Source: Sphingobacterium sp. HMA12
GTDB taxonomy: Bacteria; Bacteroidota; Bacteroidia; Sphingobacteriales; Sphingobacteriaceae
Direction: 5' to 3'
Length of the DNA stretch: 64,000 nt
Assembly (NCBI RefSeq): GCF_002933815.1
Contig: NZ_BEYR01000001.1
Location: forward strand, 372,001 to 436,000
Below the pieces are notes generated by a model. It had not been told where the DNA came from, made no database searches, and worked only from the letters and a program-made list of their open reading frames with translations. Shown one piece after another: positions 9,133-17,437 of this stretch; position 1 is the stretch's first letter, and every line of letters starts with the position of its first letter. The position numbers and the translations under genes are program-made.

Positions 9133-9660
9133 ATGAAACAAAAGAAGAAAGTTCAGGAAGTAGAACCAAAGCGTCCAGTGGATACCTATTTTGAGGAGTT
9201 GGATGCCAATTTTCAAGACCCAGGCAATCGCATGATTCAGATCATCTTTTTGCCGCTGTTATTCTTCGGCGTGATGGGCTGTATCTGGATGATTCCTTTT
9301 CCACAGTTTGAATTTTTGGTGAAACTCAATTGGCATACTTTTTTGAACTGGGGTTCTTTCTTCATTGCGATTGTTATCTATTTTTACCTTAAACTATCTG
9401 CAACCCTGTCTTACGCGATTTTATTCTCGATAGGGGCAATGAGCTATTTTATTGTCCAGTTGGAATATGTGCAAAAAAATGGCGGCCCTGCAGTAATATG
9501 GATATGCCTTGCAATTGCATTGCTCGCACTGGCCGCGTTGTATGTTGGTAAAGGAAAAGAGAAAAAAGCAATCAGCGGAAAACAGTTCGTACAATTCCTA
9601 CTCATTGGCCCGATATGGTTATGGCATTTTGTATTTCAGAAGTTTAATATTCGGTATTAA
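9133..9660 (+). CDS. Membrane protein resembling DUF962 (Mpo1-like)
   Basis: This 175-residue protein has a charged cytoplasmic N-terminus (about 40 residues), then about four to five membrane helices. The segment VDTYFEELDANFQDPGNRMI followed by hydrophobic PL..FGVMGCIWMIPFP resembles the start of DUF962/Mpo1-like proteins. The late GPIWLWHFVFQKF resembles their C-terminal motif. In the family, His residues lie near the N-terminal Asn motif and are thought to bind metal. Here the matching positions are Asn/Phe and Gln, so any catalytic role is doubtful. It is a single gene ending in a shared terminator. The family call is moderate; the function is unknown. Confidence 0.7.
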   Translation: MKQKKKVQEVEPKRPVDTYFEELDANFQDPGNRMIQIIFLPLLFFGVMGCIWMIPFPQFEFLVKLNWHTFLNWGSFFIAIVIYFYLKLSATLSYAILFSIGAMSYFIVQLEYVQKNGGPAVIWICLAIALLALAALYVGKGKEKKAISGKQFVQFLLIGPIWLWHFVFQKFNIRY

Positions 9661-9741
9661 ATGATCTACAAGATAGGTGTTCTACTAGGAAAACAGACTA
9701 TAGTAGCAAAATAAGGGAAGATTTTATCCTGTACATGATAT

Positions 9742-9780
9742 AAAAAAGGCCAGATTGCATTGTGTAATCTGGCCTTTTTT
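9742..9780. terminator. Bidirectional terminator
   Basis: AAAAAAGGCCAGATT (9742-9756) pairs perfectly with AATCTGGCCTTTTTT (9766-9780) around a 9-nt loop. It sits between the convergent 9133 gene and the ABC permease gene and has an A-run and a T-run for both strands. Confidence 0.9.
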
Positions 9781-9803
9781 ATTTATTCGATTCGTCAACC
9801 TGA

Positions 9804-11129
9804 TCAATTTTTATAATTGAACCACTTGATGATTTCTTTGAGGCTTGCTTTCTTTCCGTAGATTAAAATCCCTACACGATAGATACGCGCAGCGACCCAA
9901 GTGATCAAAAGGAAGGTTAAGATAAGTAAAGCCAATGAAGTTAATATTTGCCATAAAGGGACTCCAAATGGAATACGTACCAGCATAGCGATCGGCGAAG
10001 TAAAGGGGATAAAGCTCAGCCAGGTAGCGATTGGCCCATTTGGATCGTTAATGATAACCCCAAAGGAGAGGATATACGTCAACAATAGGGGCATGGTAAT
10101 CGGCATGGAAAATTGATTGGCCTCTGTTTCGTTATCTACGGCAGAACCGGCAGCAGCAAAGATAGCGCTATACAGCAGATAGCCGGCGATGAAAAATAGA
10201 AAGAAGAAAACGATGACTTCGGTGAAGTTGAAGCTTTGGATGGAGGCGAGAATGGAGGCGGATCCGCCTTTTCCGATCGCGTTGGATACCGTTCCCATAT
10301 TGGCCGCTCCGGGCTGGCTGGCAGCCACCTCTTGCATGTCCTGTGGATTGACAAATAGTGTCGTAGCGGTAATAAAGAGCCCAAGGGTAAGCACGAGCCA
10401 CATGACAAATTGGGTGAGTCCAACCATGCCAATTCCCACAATTTTGCCCATCATAAGCTGAAAGGGTTTTACAGAGGAAATAATGACCTCAATTATACGG
10501 TTGCTTTTCTCTTCAATGATGCCCCGCATGACCTGAGCGCCATAGAGAAATAGGGAGAGATAGACTAAAATAGCAAGTGCAACTCCAATTCCCATTGCTA
10601 TAGCTGTATTGCTATTTTTTTCTTCACCATCTACTGTGATTTCTTTGGCATCGATAGCCACTTTTGGTTTAATGGATTGGATGAGGTTGAGGTCTATCCC
10701 TTTGGCTTTATATTCTTTTTCCCGAATGATATCTTCCAGCTGGCCGCTGATCACCTCCTGGGTGACGAAACTTGTTTTACCACTGGTAATCAATTCTGCC
10801 TTTTGTGTTGTCAGGATATCTTGAGGAATGTATAAGATCGCCTGTTTGCCTTGTTCCTGAGCCAAGCGCTCCTTTTGTTGCTGTAGTGGTAGTTGGCTCT
10901 TCTTATAGCTTACATTTTTATTACTCTGCAGTCTACTGGCAAAGTCGCCTTGTTGGTCAATGATAAAGACTTCCGTATGGGCATCCTTGAAGCTTTTTTT
11001 TGTTAAATAAAACATGCCCGCATATAATGCAAAGAAGAATAAGGGCACCGCGAAGGTCATGACAATGAATGATCTTTTCTTGACACGGGATAAATATTCC
11101 CGTTGAATAATGAGTAGTATCTTATGCAT
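9804..11129 (-). CDS. ABC-2 type exporter permease (NatB-like)
   Basis: This is the membrane subunit of an ABC exporter, 441 residues. One N-terminal helix (about residues 20-42) is followed by a large extracytoplasmic domain of about 150 residues. A cluster of about five helices from about residue 180 to the end completes it. This is the layout of NatB/YhaP-type ABC-2 permeases. The ATG at 11129 (MHKILLIIQREYLSRVKKRS) is chosen because the basic MHK...REY start is typical; an upstream in-frame start lies deep in the ATPase gene. It overlaps the 3' end of the ATPase gene by 8 bp, which suggests translational coupling. The substrate is unknown; sodium, peptides and drugs are all seen in this family. 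Confidence 0.88.
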   Translation of the reverse strand: MHKILLIIQREYLSRVKKRSFIVMTFAVPLFFFALYAGMFYLTKKSFKDAHTEVFIIDQQGDFASRLQSNKNVSYKKSQLPLQQQKERLAQEQGKQAILYIPQDILTTQKAELITSGKTSFVTQEVISGQLEDIIREKEYKAKGIDLNLIQSIKPKVAIDAKEITVDGEEKNSNTAIAMGIGVALAILVYLSLFLYGAQVMRGIIEEKSNRIIEVIISSVKPFQLMMGKIVGIGMVGLTQFVMWLVLTLGLFITATTLFVNPQDMQEVAASQPGAANMGTVSNAIGKGGSASILASIQSFNFTEVIVFFFLFFIAGYLLYSAIFAAAGSAVDNETEANQFSMPITMPLLLTYILSFGVIINDPNGPIATWLSFIPFTSPIAMLVRIPFGVPLWQILTSLALLILTFLLITWVAARIYRVGILIYGKKASLKEIIKWFNYKN

Positions 11130-12057
11130 GATCTGGAGATAAAGGTGAGACCTCAGTAACTTTCTGAATAAAGATATCCGCCATGGAAGGGACAATCTCA
11201 ATGATTTGGTTGAGTTGAATTTTTGGTAAGATCTCAGTTAACACATGGTTTATATTAACGCCATTATTTAGTTGAATAGTAGTGTTATAAATGTTGTCTT
11301 TTTGTGAAGAAGAAACAATTTGAAATAAGTTTTCATTGCGGATGTCAACCGCTTCGGTATTGGTGGTAAACTCCAATGTATAGGTTTGGTTTCTGTAGTC
11401 TTTCTTGATGGTTTGTACAGGGCCATCGAGGATTTTCCTGGAACGGTGAATTAAGGCGATATGGTCACAAAGTTCCTCTACTGTTTCCATCCGATGGGTG
11501 GAGAAAATAATTGTGGCGCCTTCCGCATTTAAGCGTAAGATCTGTTCTTTGATGATGTTGGCATTTACCGGATCAAAGCCGGAGAAGGGTTCATCGAGGA
11601 TAATCAATTGCGGCTGGTGAATGACGGTTGCGACAAACTGGACCTTTTGTTGCATTCCCTTACTGAGGTCTTCGATCTTCTTGTCCCACCATGAGGATAT
11701 ATCGAGACGTTCGCACCAATCGTGTATCCGCTGTAAAGCTTCTTTTTTAGAAAGCCCTTTCAACTGCGCCAGATAAAGCATCTGATCACCGATTTTCATT
11801 TTTTTGTAGAGCCCACGTTCCTCCGGGAGGTAACCTATCTGGGCGATATGCTGTGCCCCCAATAATTCCCCATTGAACCGGATTTCACCTGAATCCGGAG
11901 CGGTGATCTGGTTAATGATACGGATCAGGGATGTTTTTCCAGCTCCATTTGGACCCAACAGCCCAAAGATCTTTCCTTTTGGAATCTGGATGGACACATC
12001 GTCCAATGCACGATGATTGGCGTAATCCTTGGTGACATGATTGATTTCGAGTAACAT
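11122..12057 (-). CDS. ABC transporter ATP-binding protein (NatA-like)
   Basis: This is the ATPase subunit for the permease encoded next to it, 311 residues. Walker A is GPNGAGKT (residues 35-42), the signature is LSKGMQQKV, Walker B is LIILDEPFSGFDP, and the H-loop is in STHRM. A C-terminal extension of about 90 residues after residue 215 is common in NatA/CcmA-type ATPases. It is the first gene of a two-gene operon read leftward. An exact -7 element lies about 60 bp upstream. Confidence 0.93.
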   Translation of the reverse strand: MLLEINHVTKDYANHRALDDVSIQIPKGKIFGLLGPNGAGKTSLIRIINQITAPDSGEIRFNGELLGAQHIAQIGYLPEERGLYKKMKIGDQMLYLAQLKGLSKKEALQRIHDWCERLDISSWWDKKIEDLSKGMQQKVQFVATVIHQPQLIILDEPFSGFDPVNANIIKEQILRLNAEGATIIFSTHRMETVEELCDHIALIHRSRKILDGPVQTIKKDYRNQTYTLEFTTNTEAVDIRNENLFQIVSSSQKDNIYNTTIQLNNGVNINHVLTEILPKIQLNQIIEIVPSMADIFIQKVTEVSPLSPDHA

Positions 12058-12116
12058 CTTTTTAGGGTTTAATTAAATTCAGTATGGCATAAAATATAGC
12101 ATATATCGTTTGCTAT

Positions 12117-12124
12117 CAAATATA
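12117..12124 (-). promoter_or_regulatory. -7 element TATATTTG of the ABC exporter operon
   Basis: This is an exact TAnnTTTG match on the minus strand, about 60 bp before the ATPase ATG. No good -33 box was found at standard spacing. Confidence 0.45.
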
Positions 12125-12214
12125 CACTTGTTTATTTTGACTATTAGTATCTGAACAGCATTAAATGTTACAGATTGGCCGTTCAGTTTTTTATCGCATA
12201 GAAGGGTGTAAACC

Positions 12215-12245
12215 TTGCCAAACGGATTCATTTAATGTACCTTTG
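12215..12245 (+). promoter_or_regulatory. engB promoter TTGC-N19-TACCTTTG
   Basis: TTGC (12215-12218) and TACCTTTG (12238-12245) are 19 bp apart, as at pheT. The -7 box ends only 4 nt before the ATG at 12250, so the message is predicted to be leaderless or nearly so. Confidence 0.65.
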
Positions 12246-12249
12246 TTCC

Positions 12250-12879
12250 ATGGAAGTAAAAAAAGCCGAATTCGTGTGTAGCAACACGAGAGTTGACAAA
12301 TTACCTGCGCCAAATTTGCCCGAGTACGCCTTTATAGGCCGTTCTAATGTAGGTAAATCTTCTTTGATCAATGCAATGACAAATAAGAAGGGACTTGCCA
12401 AAACCTCTCAAAAACCTGGTAAGACTCAGTTGATCAATCATTTTATTATAGATGATACCTGGTATCTGGTCGATTTACCTGGTTATGGATTCGCTAAAGC
12501 ATCCAAAACAAGTCGCACAGAATGGGAAAAATTCATTCGTAGATACCTCACGCATAGAGACAATTTACAATGTGTATTTGTTTTGGTAGACAGTCGCCTC
12601 GAGCCGCAGAAGATTGATCTTGATTTCTGTTATTGGTTGGGTGAATGCGGTTTACCCTTTATGTTGGTCTTTACCAAAGCAGACAAGCAATCAGCGGTAA
12701 AATCCGATGCGAATATTGCAAAATTTAAAAAGGAGCTGTTGCAATGGTTCGAAGAGGTGCCGCCGGTGTTTTTGACCTCGGCTGAGAAGAAAGTCGGCCA
12801 TGAACCGATTCTGGAAACCATTGATGAAGTCAACCGCCGATTTGTGGGCCCTGAGCCGGAAGAAAGAATGCCGTTTTAA
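12250..12879 (+). CDS. engB: Ribosome biogenesis GTP-binding protein EngB (YsxC/YihA)
   Basis: A P-loop GTPase needed for large ribosomal subunit assembly, 209 residues. It starts MEVKKAEFVCSNTRVDKLPA, then G1 GRSNVGKSS, the switch region KPGKTQLINHF, G3 DLPGYGFA, G4 TKAD and G5 TSAEKK, all in the EngB order. I prefer the ATG at 12250 to the in-frame ATG at 12235, because family members begin at this point and the -7 promoter box covers 12238-12245. It stands alone upstream; the ubiA-like gene follows after 100 bp. Confidence 0.95.
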   Translation: MEVKKAEFVCSNTRVDKLPAPNLPEYAFIGRSNVGKSSLINAMTNKKGLAKTSQKPGKTQLINHFIIDDTWYLVDLPGYGFAKASKTSRTEWEKFIRRYLTHRDNLQCVFVLVDSRLEPQKIDLDFCYWLGECGLPFMLVFTKADKQSAVKSDANIAKFKKELLQWFEEVPPVFLTSAEKKVGHEPILETIDEVNRRFVGPEPEERMPF

Positions 12880-12979
12880 GTATTTCAAAAAAATAAATTC
12901 GTTAATATCATTGCTTGGTCAACCTGATCATTGCCGAGAATAGGGTGTTAAACGTTTTAAAATCCATTAAGATGATCTC

Positions 12980-13834
12980 ATGAAGAAGTATCTTTCTTTA
13001 GTTTTATTTGCTCACAGTGTATTTGCATTGCCATTTGCCCTTATTGGCTTCTTTTTGGCCCTGCATACCACTGAATACGCCTTCTCCTGGAAACTGTTAC
13101 TATTGATGTTATTATGCATGGTAACAGCCCGGAATGCAGCGATGGCTTTCAATAGGTATTTGGATAGGGACATCGATGCCATTAATCCAAGGACAGCAAT
13201 GCGTGATATTCCAGCAGGGAAGATTTCAGCCCGGAATGCATTGATCTTTACCGTTGTCAATTGCTTACTTTTTGTCACAGCGACTTATTTTATAAATTCC
13301 CTGTGCTTTATGCTGTCGCCCATCGCACTTTTTGTTGTACTTTTTTATTCTTATACCAAACGATTTACTCCTTTGTGCCATTTGGTACTCGGTGCGGGAC
13401 TGGGTTTAGCACCAATTGGGGCATATATGGTGATCACGGGCCAATTTGCAACTGTTCCTGTTCTGTACGGCTTTGCTGTATTGACCTGGGTGAGTGGCTT
13501 TGATATAATTTATGCTTTGCAGGATGAGGCCTTTGACCGGGCCAATACGTTGAACTCCATTCCAGTATGGTTGGGAACAAAAGGAGCGATGCGGGTATCC
13601 GAATGTTTACATGTGGTGTCTTTTATATTTGTTTTAATACCAGCCTTTTTAATGCCCATCGGTTGGATTTATTATTTAGGAGTTGCGTTTTATGGTGCAT
13701 TGCTGATCTATCAACACACCCTATTTTCGTCGACAAATCTAAGTCGGGTAAACCGTGATTTCATGACCACCAATGGTTACGCGTCGGTTATTTTTGCAAT
13801 CTTTTATCTTTTGGATATGTGGTTGATAAAATAA
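12980..13834 (+). CDS. UbiA-family prenyltransferase
   Basis: An integral membrane prenyltransferase of 284 residues with about eight or nine helices. The first Asp-rich motif is NRYLDRDIDAINPRT (residues 58-72) and the second is around YALQDEAFDR. These bind the prenyl diphosphate through Mg2+. The length and motifs resemble 4-hydroxybenzoate polyprenyltransferase and the MqnP enzyme of the futalosine menaquinone pathway. Which aromatic acceptor is used cannot be decided here. No other quinone genes are nearby. It sits between engB and a PNGase-like gene, with only 30 bp before the latter. Confidence 0.88.
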   Translation: MKKYLSLVLFAHSVFALPFALIGFFLALHTTEYAFSWKLLLLMLLCMVTARNAAMAFNRYLDRDIDAINPRTAMRDIPAGKISARNALIFTVVNCLLFVTATYFINSLCFMLSPIALFVVLFYSYTKRFTPLCHLVLGAGLGLAPIGAYMVITGQFATVPVLYGFAVLTWVSGFDIIYALQDEAFDRANTLNSIPVWLGTKGAMRVSECLHVVSFIFVLIPAFLMPIGWIYYLGVAFYGALLIYQHTLFSSTNLSRVNRDFMTTNGYASVIFAIFYLLDMWLIK

Positions 13835-13864
13835 CGTTTTTGTGTCTAATCCAATATGTATACG

Positions 13865-15541
13865 ATGAAGAAAAATATCCTTTTTGTTTCAATGTTATGT
13901 CTGTCATTGTTTTCTTATGCCCAGAAGCTAACGAGCTATGTCATCCAGTATAATCAAAGTTTTAACGGGAATACACCTACTAATCAGAATACGGTGTTGG
14001 TGTATGCTAATGCGAACGAAACTTATGTCAGCTCGGAAAAAGATATAAAAGGACAATTGTCGCCGCCTTATGAACGTGTGTTGGTGACGCGGTCAGCCGG
14101 AAATAACCTGCTTAAAATTGCGAAACTGAAAGATGGTTCACATATTTTGACAGGGGACTCTCTGGCGCTTTCTAAGCAGAAATTTACACCGACCAATGAG
14201 ACAAAGACCATCTTGGGCTATCTCTGTAAAAAAGTAGAAACCAGTATCAACTCCAATAAGATTGAGCTATGGTATACGGATAAACTTGGCGTAAAAGGAG
14301 CTCCGAGCGAACTAGGGCAGGATCTAGGGTTAGTGCTAGAAGTAATCAGAAATGGCAATACACGGACTTTCGCAACGAAAGTTGAGAAAGTCAATGCTAT
14401 CCCTGATCAATTGAAGCTAAAAGGAAGCGAAAAGCGCTATGATGAACTTTCCTATAAAGACCTTATTTGGAAAAACCGTTTTATTCAGCTTCCTGTTTTT
14501 CAAAAAGAGCGCATTCGTTTTTCTGATGATGTCAAATCTGATTCAATTCTACGTTTTGCCAATGGTACAGTCATTGTCAAGAAGATCAAAATACCGAAAA
14601 TCAAACTTAGCGATAATGTTTTTGTTCAGCTTGTGGAGCAATCAAAAGGTGATGCCTATGATCGCACTGGATCCGTTTTTATTATTCCTGCCAATAAAGC
14701 ACAGAACTTTCTCGATGGGATGAAAAATGGGATGTCGACCCTACCGACGTATGGAAATGGTAATGGGAAAAGCTACCAAGGTGTGGTAAGAACTGAGACT
14801 TTCGAACCTATCGTGGAATTGATGCGGTTTTTTACCCCCTTTGGTGTTAAGCAGTTTAACTATCTTCAGTTAAAGGATAAGGTTTGGCAGGATTCGGTAC
14901 TTTACAGGCAGGATGTGTCAGAGCTCGCCGGGATGTTGAGCGAACAGGAAGTATATGTAGGCGCTTTCATCGGCAACTATGATAAGAATGGACATGAAGT
15001 TAGCGTTGAACTCACGATTCACCCTGGTTTTGAGGCTGGGTCGGAAGGAAAATTAAAAAAGACCATGTCCTTATTTACGACAACCAATGTCATGGAAATG
15101 GGCGGGCAGGAGTATGGATCTATGTTTGATCAGGATAAAGGACTGACGCTCTCGTTTCACTTGGATCAGGATGCCAAAAACGTGCAACTGCGTTATATCA
15201 CAACCGGTCATGGAGGTTGGGGAAATGGCGATGAGTTTGTGCCCAAAGAAAACCGAATTTTTCTAAATGATGCCCTACTGTTTAAGTATACCCCCTGGCG
15301 TAATGATTGCGGTTCTTACCGTTTGTCTAACCCCGCTTCGGGTAATTTTGCTACAGGGTTATCTTCATCCGATTTAAGTCGCTCCAATTGGTGTCCGGGA
15401 ACAGTTACACCTCCAATTTATATTGATCTGGGGGATTTAAAAGCTGGTGCTTACAAATTGCAGGTTCAGATCCCACAGGGGGCTCCGGAAGGGACAAGTT
15501 TCAGTAGCTGGAACGTCACCGGGACCTTGCTGTTCGATTAA
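13865..15541 (+). CDS. Secreted PNGase F-like amidase with extra N-terminal domain
   Basis: Predicted peptide-N4-(N-acetyl-glucosaminyl)asparagine amidase, which releases N-glycans from proteins. A signal peptide covers residues 1-19 (ends SYAQ). Residues about 20-190 resemble the GLPGLI-type domain (TKTILGYLCKKVE, IELWYTDKLG). From about residue 230 come the two PNGase F beta-sandwich domains. Putative catalytic residues are Asp266 in YDRTG and Glu457 in GNGDEF; TTGHGGWGNGDEF, ND...PWRNDCGSYR and SRSNWCPG motifs follow. At 558 residues it is longer than classical PNGase F (about 315 mature residues). An ATG at 13856 is an alternative start; 13865 gives the better signal peptide. It probably acts in the periplasm or outside the cell. 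Confidence 0.88.
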   Translation: MKKNILFVSMLCLSLFSYAQKLTSYVIQYNQSFNGNTPTNQNTVLVYANANETYVSSEKDIKGQLSPPYERVLVTRSAGNNLLKIAKLKDGSHILTGDSLALSKQKFTPTNETKTILGYLCKKVETSINSNKIELWYTDKLGVKGAPSELGQDLGLVLEVIRNGNTRTFATKVEKVNAIPDQLKLKGSEKRYDELSYKDLIWKNRFIQLPVFQKERIRFSDDVKSDSILRFANGTVIVKKIKIPKIKLSDNVFVQLVEQSKGDAYDRTGSVFIIPANKAQNFLDGMKNGMSTLPTYGNGNGKSYQGVVRTETFEPIVELMRFFTPFGVKQFNYLQLKDKVWQDSVLYRQDVSELAGMLSEQEVYVGAFIGNYDKNGHEVSVELTIHPGFEAGSEGKLKKTMSLFTTTNVMEMGGQEYGSMFDQDKGLTLSFHLDQDAKNVQLRYITTGHGGWGNGDEFVPKENRIFLNDALLFKYTPWRNDCGSYRLSNPASGNFATGLSSSDLSRSNWCPGTVTPPIYIDLGDLKAGAYKLQVQIPQGAPEGTSFSSWNVTGTLLFD

Positions 15542-15556
15542 ATTGAATGATATAGG

Positions 15557-15600
15557 TGAGGTATTGATTTTATTGAAATCAATACCTCATACTTTTTTTT
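15557..15600 (+). terminator. Terminator after the PNGase-like gene
   Basis: A 14-bp perfect stem (TGAGGTATTGATTT, 15557-15570, with AAATCAATACCTCA, 15576-15589) around a 5-nt loop is followed by a run of eight T residues at 15593-15600. Confidence 0.9.
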
Positions 15601-15625
15601 GGGGTGTTTGTCATGTTCGTACCTA

Positions 15626-16084
15626 TTATAATGGATAAGCAGTTTCACTCTTTGTTTCGGATAATACAAAATAAGTCTGTACGGTATTGACCTGCGGGAG
15701 CACCGCCAGGCGGTGTCTCAAGAAGATGTGATACGCATCCATATCCTTTGTAGCGATGCGTAACATGAAATCATAAGATCCGGCCATCTGATAGCATTCC
15801 ATTACCTCCGGGAATTTGGCTACTTCTTTTTCAAATTCGTTCAAAACCTCAAATGTATGCGCTTTCAGGAATACCTGTGAAAACGAAATCAGTCCAATCC
15901 CGATTTTGTGCCGATCCAGGATCGCTACTGTTTTTTTGATATAACCCAACCTTTTTAATTTTTTTACCCTTTCGTGCACTGCTGCGATTGATTTATTCAA
16001 TTCAAACGAGAGTTCCTTATTACTTAATGAAGCATCATGCTGTAATAAGCGCAATAATTTTAGATCGATATCGTCCAATTCCAT
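15626..16084 (-). CDS. Lrp/AsnC family transcriptional regulator
   Basis: A DNA-binding regulator of 152 residues. It has an N-terminal winged HTH (MELDDIDLKLLRLLQHDAS, LSNKELSFELNKSIAAVHERVKKL split around the recognition helix) and a C-terminal RAM/AsnC ligand-binding domain (VMECYQMAGSYDFMLRIATKDM). Lrp proteins sense amino acids and form octamers. It is divergent from the cysteine-synthase-like gene at 16246, and the two promoters share a matched inverted sequence, so this regulator probably controls that gene and itself. That last point is inference. Confidence 0.93.
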   Translation of the reverse strand: MELDDIDLKLLRLLQHDASLSNKELSFELNKSIAAVHERVKKLKRLGYIKKTVAILDRHKIGIGLISFSQVFLKAHTFEVLNEFEKEVAKFPEVMECYQMAGSYDFMLRIATKDMDAYHIFLRHRLAVLPQVNTVQTYFVLSETKSETAYPL

Positions 16085-16105
16085 AATATGAATATTTTCG
16101 GTGTT

Positions 16106-16224
16106 GTTGCAAAATTACAATGTAGGAATGAATAATTTATTGTTGCTGATGTGTTTTTATTGAATTTTTCTTGAAATTATAGTTATGTATTGAATAATAT
16201 CTTGTTATTGTTCAATTTTGCAAC
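16106..16224. promoter_or_regulatory. Divergent promoter region with mirrored GTTGCAAAATT boxes
   Basis: GTTGCAAAATT (16106-16116) and its exact reverse complement AATTTTGCAAC (16214-16224) lie about 100 bp apart, each at the -7 position of one of the two divergent genes. On the minus strand the box is TAATTTTG (16117-16110), for the Lrp gene. On the plus strand it is CAATTTTG (16213-16220), with TTG at 16190-16192 as a -33 element. The AT-rich centre has TATTGAATAATA-like sequences that could be Lrp sites. Confidence 0.6.
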
Positions 16225-16245
16225 AGAATAATCATTTATATAAAA

Positions 16246-17322
16246 ATGGCTGAACAAGAATTACTAAGTGCATGTTTATCGCCTGCATTGGACAAAAGAT
16301 TTAAGCATTTGTGGAGATTGGTCGGTAATACGCCAATGTTGGAATTGCAGTATACTTACAAAGGTAAGCCAGGCCGCGTATTCGTGAAATGTGAGAATTA
16401 TAATTTAACCGGTAGTATCAAAGACAGAATGGCTTTATATATTCTATATAAAGCATATATGAATTGCCAAATTAGACCAACGGATGTTGTTATTGAAGCT
16501 ACAAGCGGAAATACAGGAATTGCTTTTTCTGCAATTGGTAAAGCTTTGGGACATCAGGTAAAGATTATCATGCCAAATTGGTTGAGTAAAGAGCGTACCG
16601 ATATTATCAGAAGCATGGGTGCCGATATTCAGCTGATCAGTAAAGAAGAAGGTGGTTTTTTGGGAAGCATTCGTTTGAGTGAAGAGCTTGCTGCCGCTGG
16701 TGGTGTTTTTCTTCCAAGACAGTTTGAAAATCAATATAACGCGGAAGCACATGAGAAAACGACTGGTTATGAAATTGTGAAGCAATTGGAAGAACAGGGC
16801 TTGATCGCGGATGCCTTTGTGGCAGGAGTAGGAACAGGGGGAACCGTCATGGGTGTAGGACGCAGCTTGCGGAAGGCAAATCCAGATGTTCGTGTACATC
16901 CCTTGGAGCCTGCGGAGAGTCCAACATTAACAACAGGACATAAAGTCGGTTCGCACCGTATTCAGGGTATATCCGATGAATTTATTCCGGCAATTGTGAA
17001 TTTGGATGAACTGGATCCTGTTGTTTGTGCCAACGATGGCGATTCGATCATTATGGCTCAGAAGCTGTCAAGGCAATTGGGACTTGCCGTTGGCATTTCT
17101 TCGGGGGCAAATGTTATTGGAGCGATTAAATTACAACAAGAGTTAGGTGATGAAGCAGTTGTCGTCACGCTACTATGTGATGACAATAAGAAATATTTAA
17201 GTACGGATTTGGTGAAAGAAGAGCCTATTAAACCAGGCTATTTATCCAGTGATGTTGATTTTCTGGGTTTTCAACCAATTTGTAGGCTGCCAAATCCGGT
17301 ATTTGGGGCGAATAAGATTTAG
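16246..17322 (+). CDS. PLP-dependent cysteine-synthase-family protein
   Basis: A fold-type II PLP enzyme of 358 residues, cytoplasmic. The PLP lysine is Lys59 in [10 protein letters not shown]. The substrate loop is TSGNTGIAF and the phosphate-binding loop is [10 protein letters not shown]. The family makes cysteine from O-acetylserine or phosphoserine plus sulfide, but relatives make cystathionine or diaminopropionate, so the substrate is not certain. It is longer than CysK/CysM (about 300-320 residues), with an extra C-terminal tail of about 40 residues starting near [14 protein letters not shown]. It is divergent from an Lrp regulator with a mirrored promoter and ends in its own terminator. 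Confidence 0.9.
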   Translation: MAEQELLSACLSPALDKRFKHLWRLVGNTPMLELQYTYKGKPGRVFVKCENYNLTGSIKDRMALYILYKAYMNCQIRPTDVVIEATSGNTGIAFSAIGKALGHQVKIIMPNWLSKERTDIIRSMGADIQLISKEEGGFLGSIRLSEELAAAGGVFLPRQFENQYNAEAHEKTTGYEIVKQLEEQGLIADAFVAGVGTGGTVMGVGRSLRKANPDVRVHPLEPAESPTLTTGHKVGSHRIQGISDEFIPAIVNLDELDPVVCANDGDSIIMAQKLSRQLGLAVGISSGANVIGAIKLQQELGDEAVVVTLLCDDNKKYLSTDLVKEEPIKPGYLSSDVDFLGFQPICRLPNPVFGANKI

Positions 17323-17340
17323 TTTCATATGTTTATAGTG

Positions 17341-17374
17341 AACTCGGGGAGTGTATTGCTCCTCGGGTTTTATT
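17341..17374 (+). terminator. Terminator after the cysteine-synthase-like gene
   Basis: AACTCGGGGAG (17341-17351) pairs with CTCCTCGGGTT over 11 bp with two G-U pairs, followed by TTTATTT. Confidence 0.75.
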
Positions 17375-17437
17375 TACACAAGAACAAATGAACAGGTCTC
17401 AAAGCAAAATAAATTATGAAAAACACATGATATTCTG

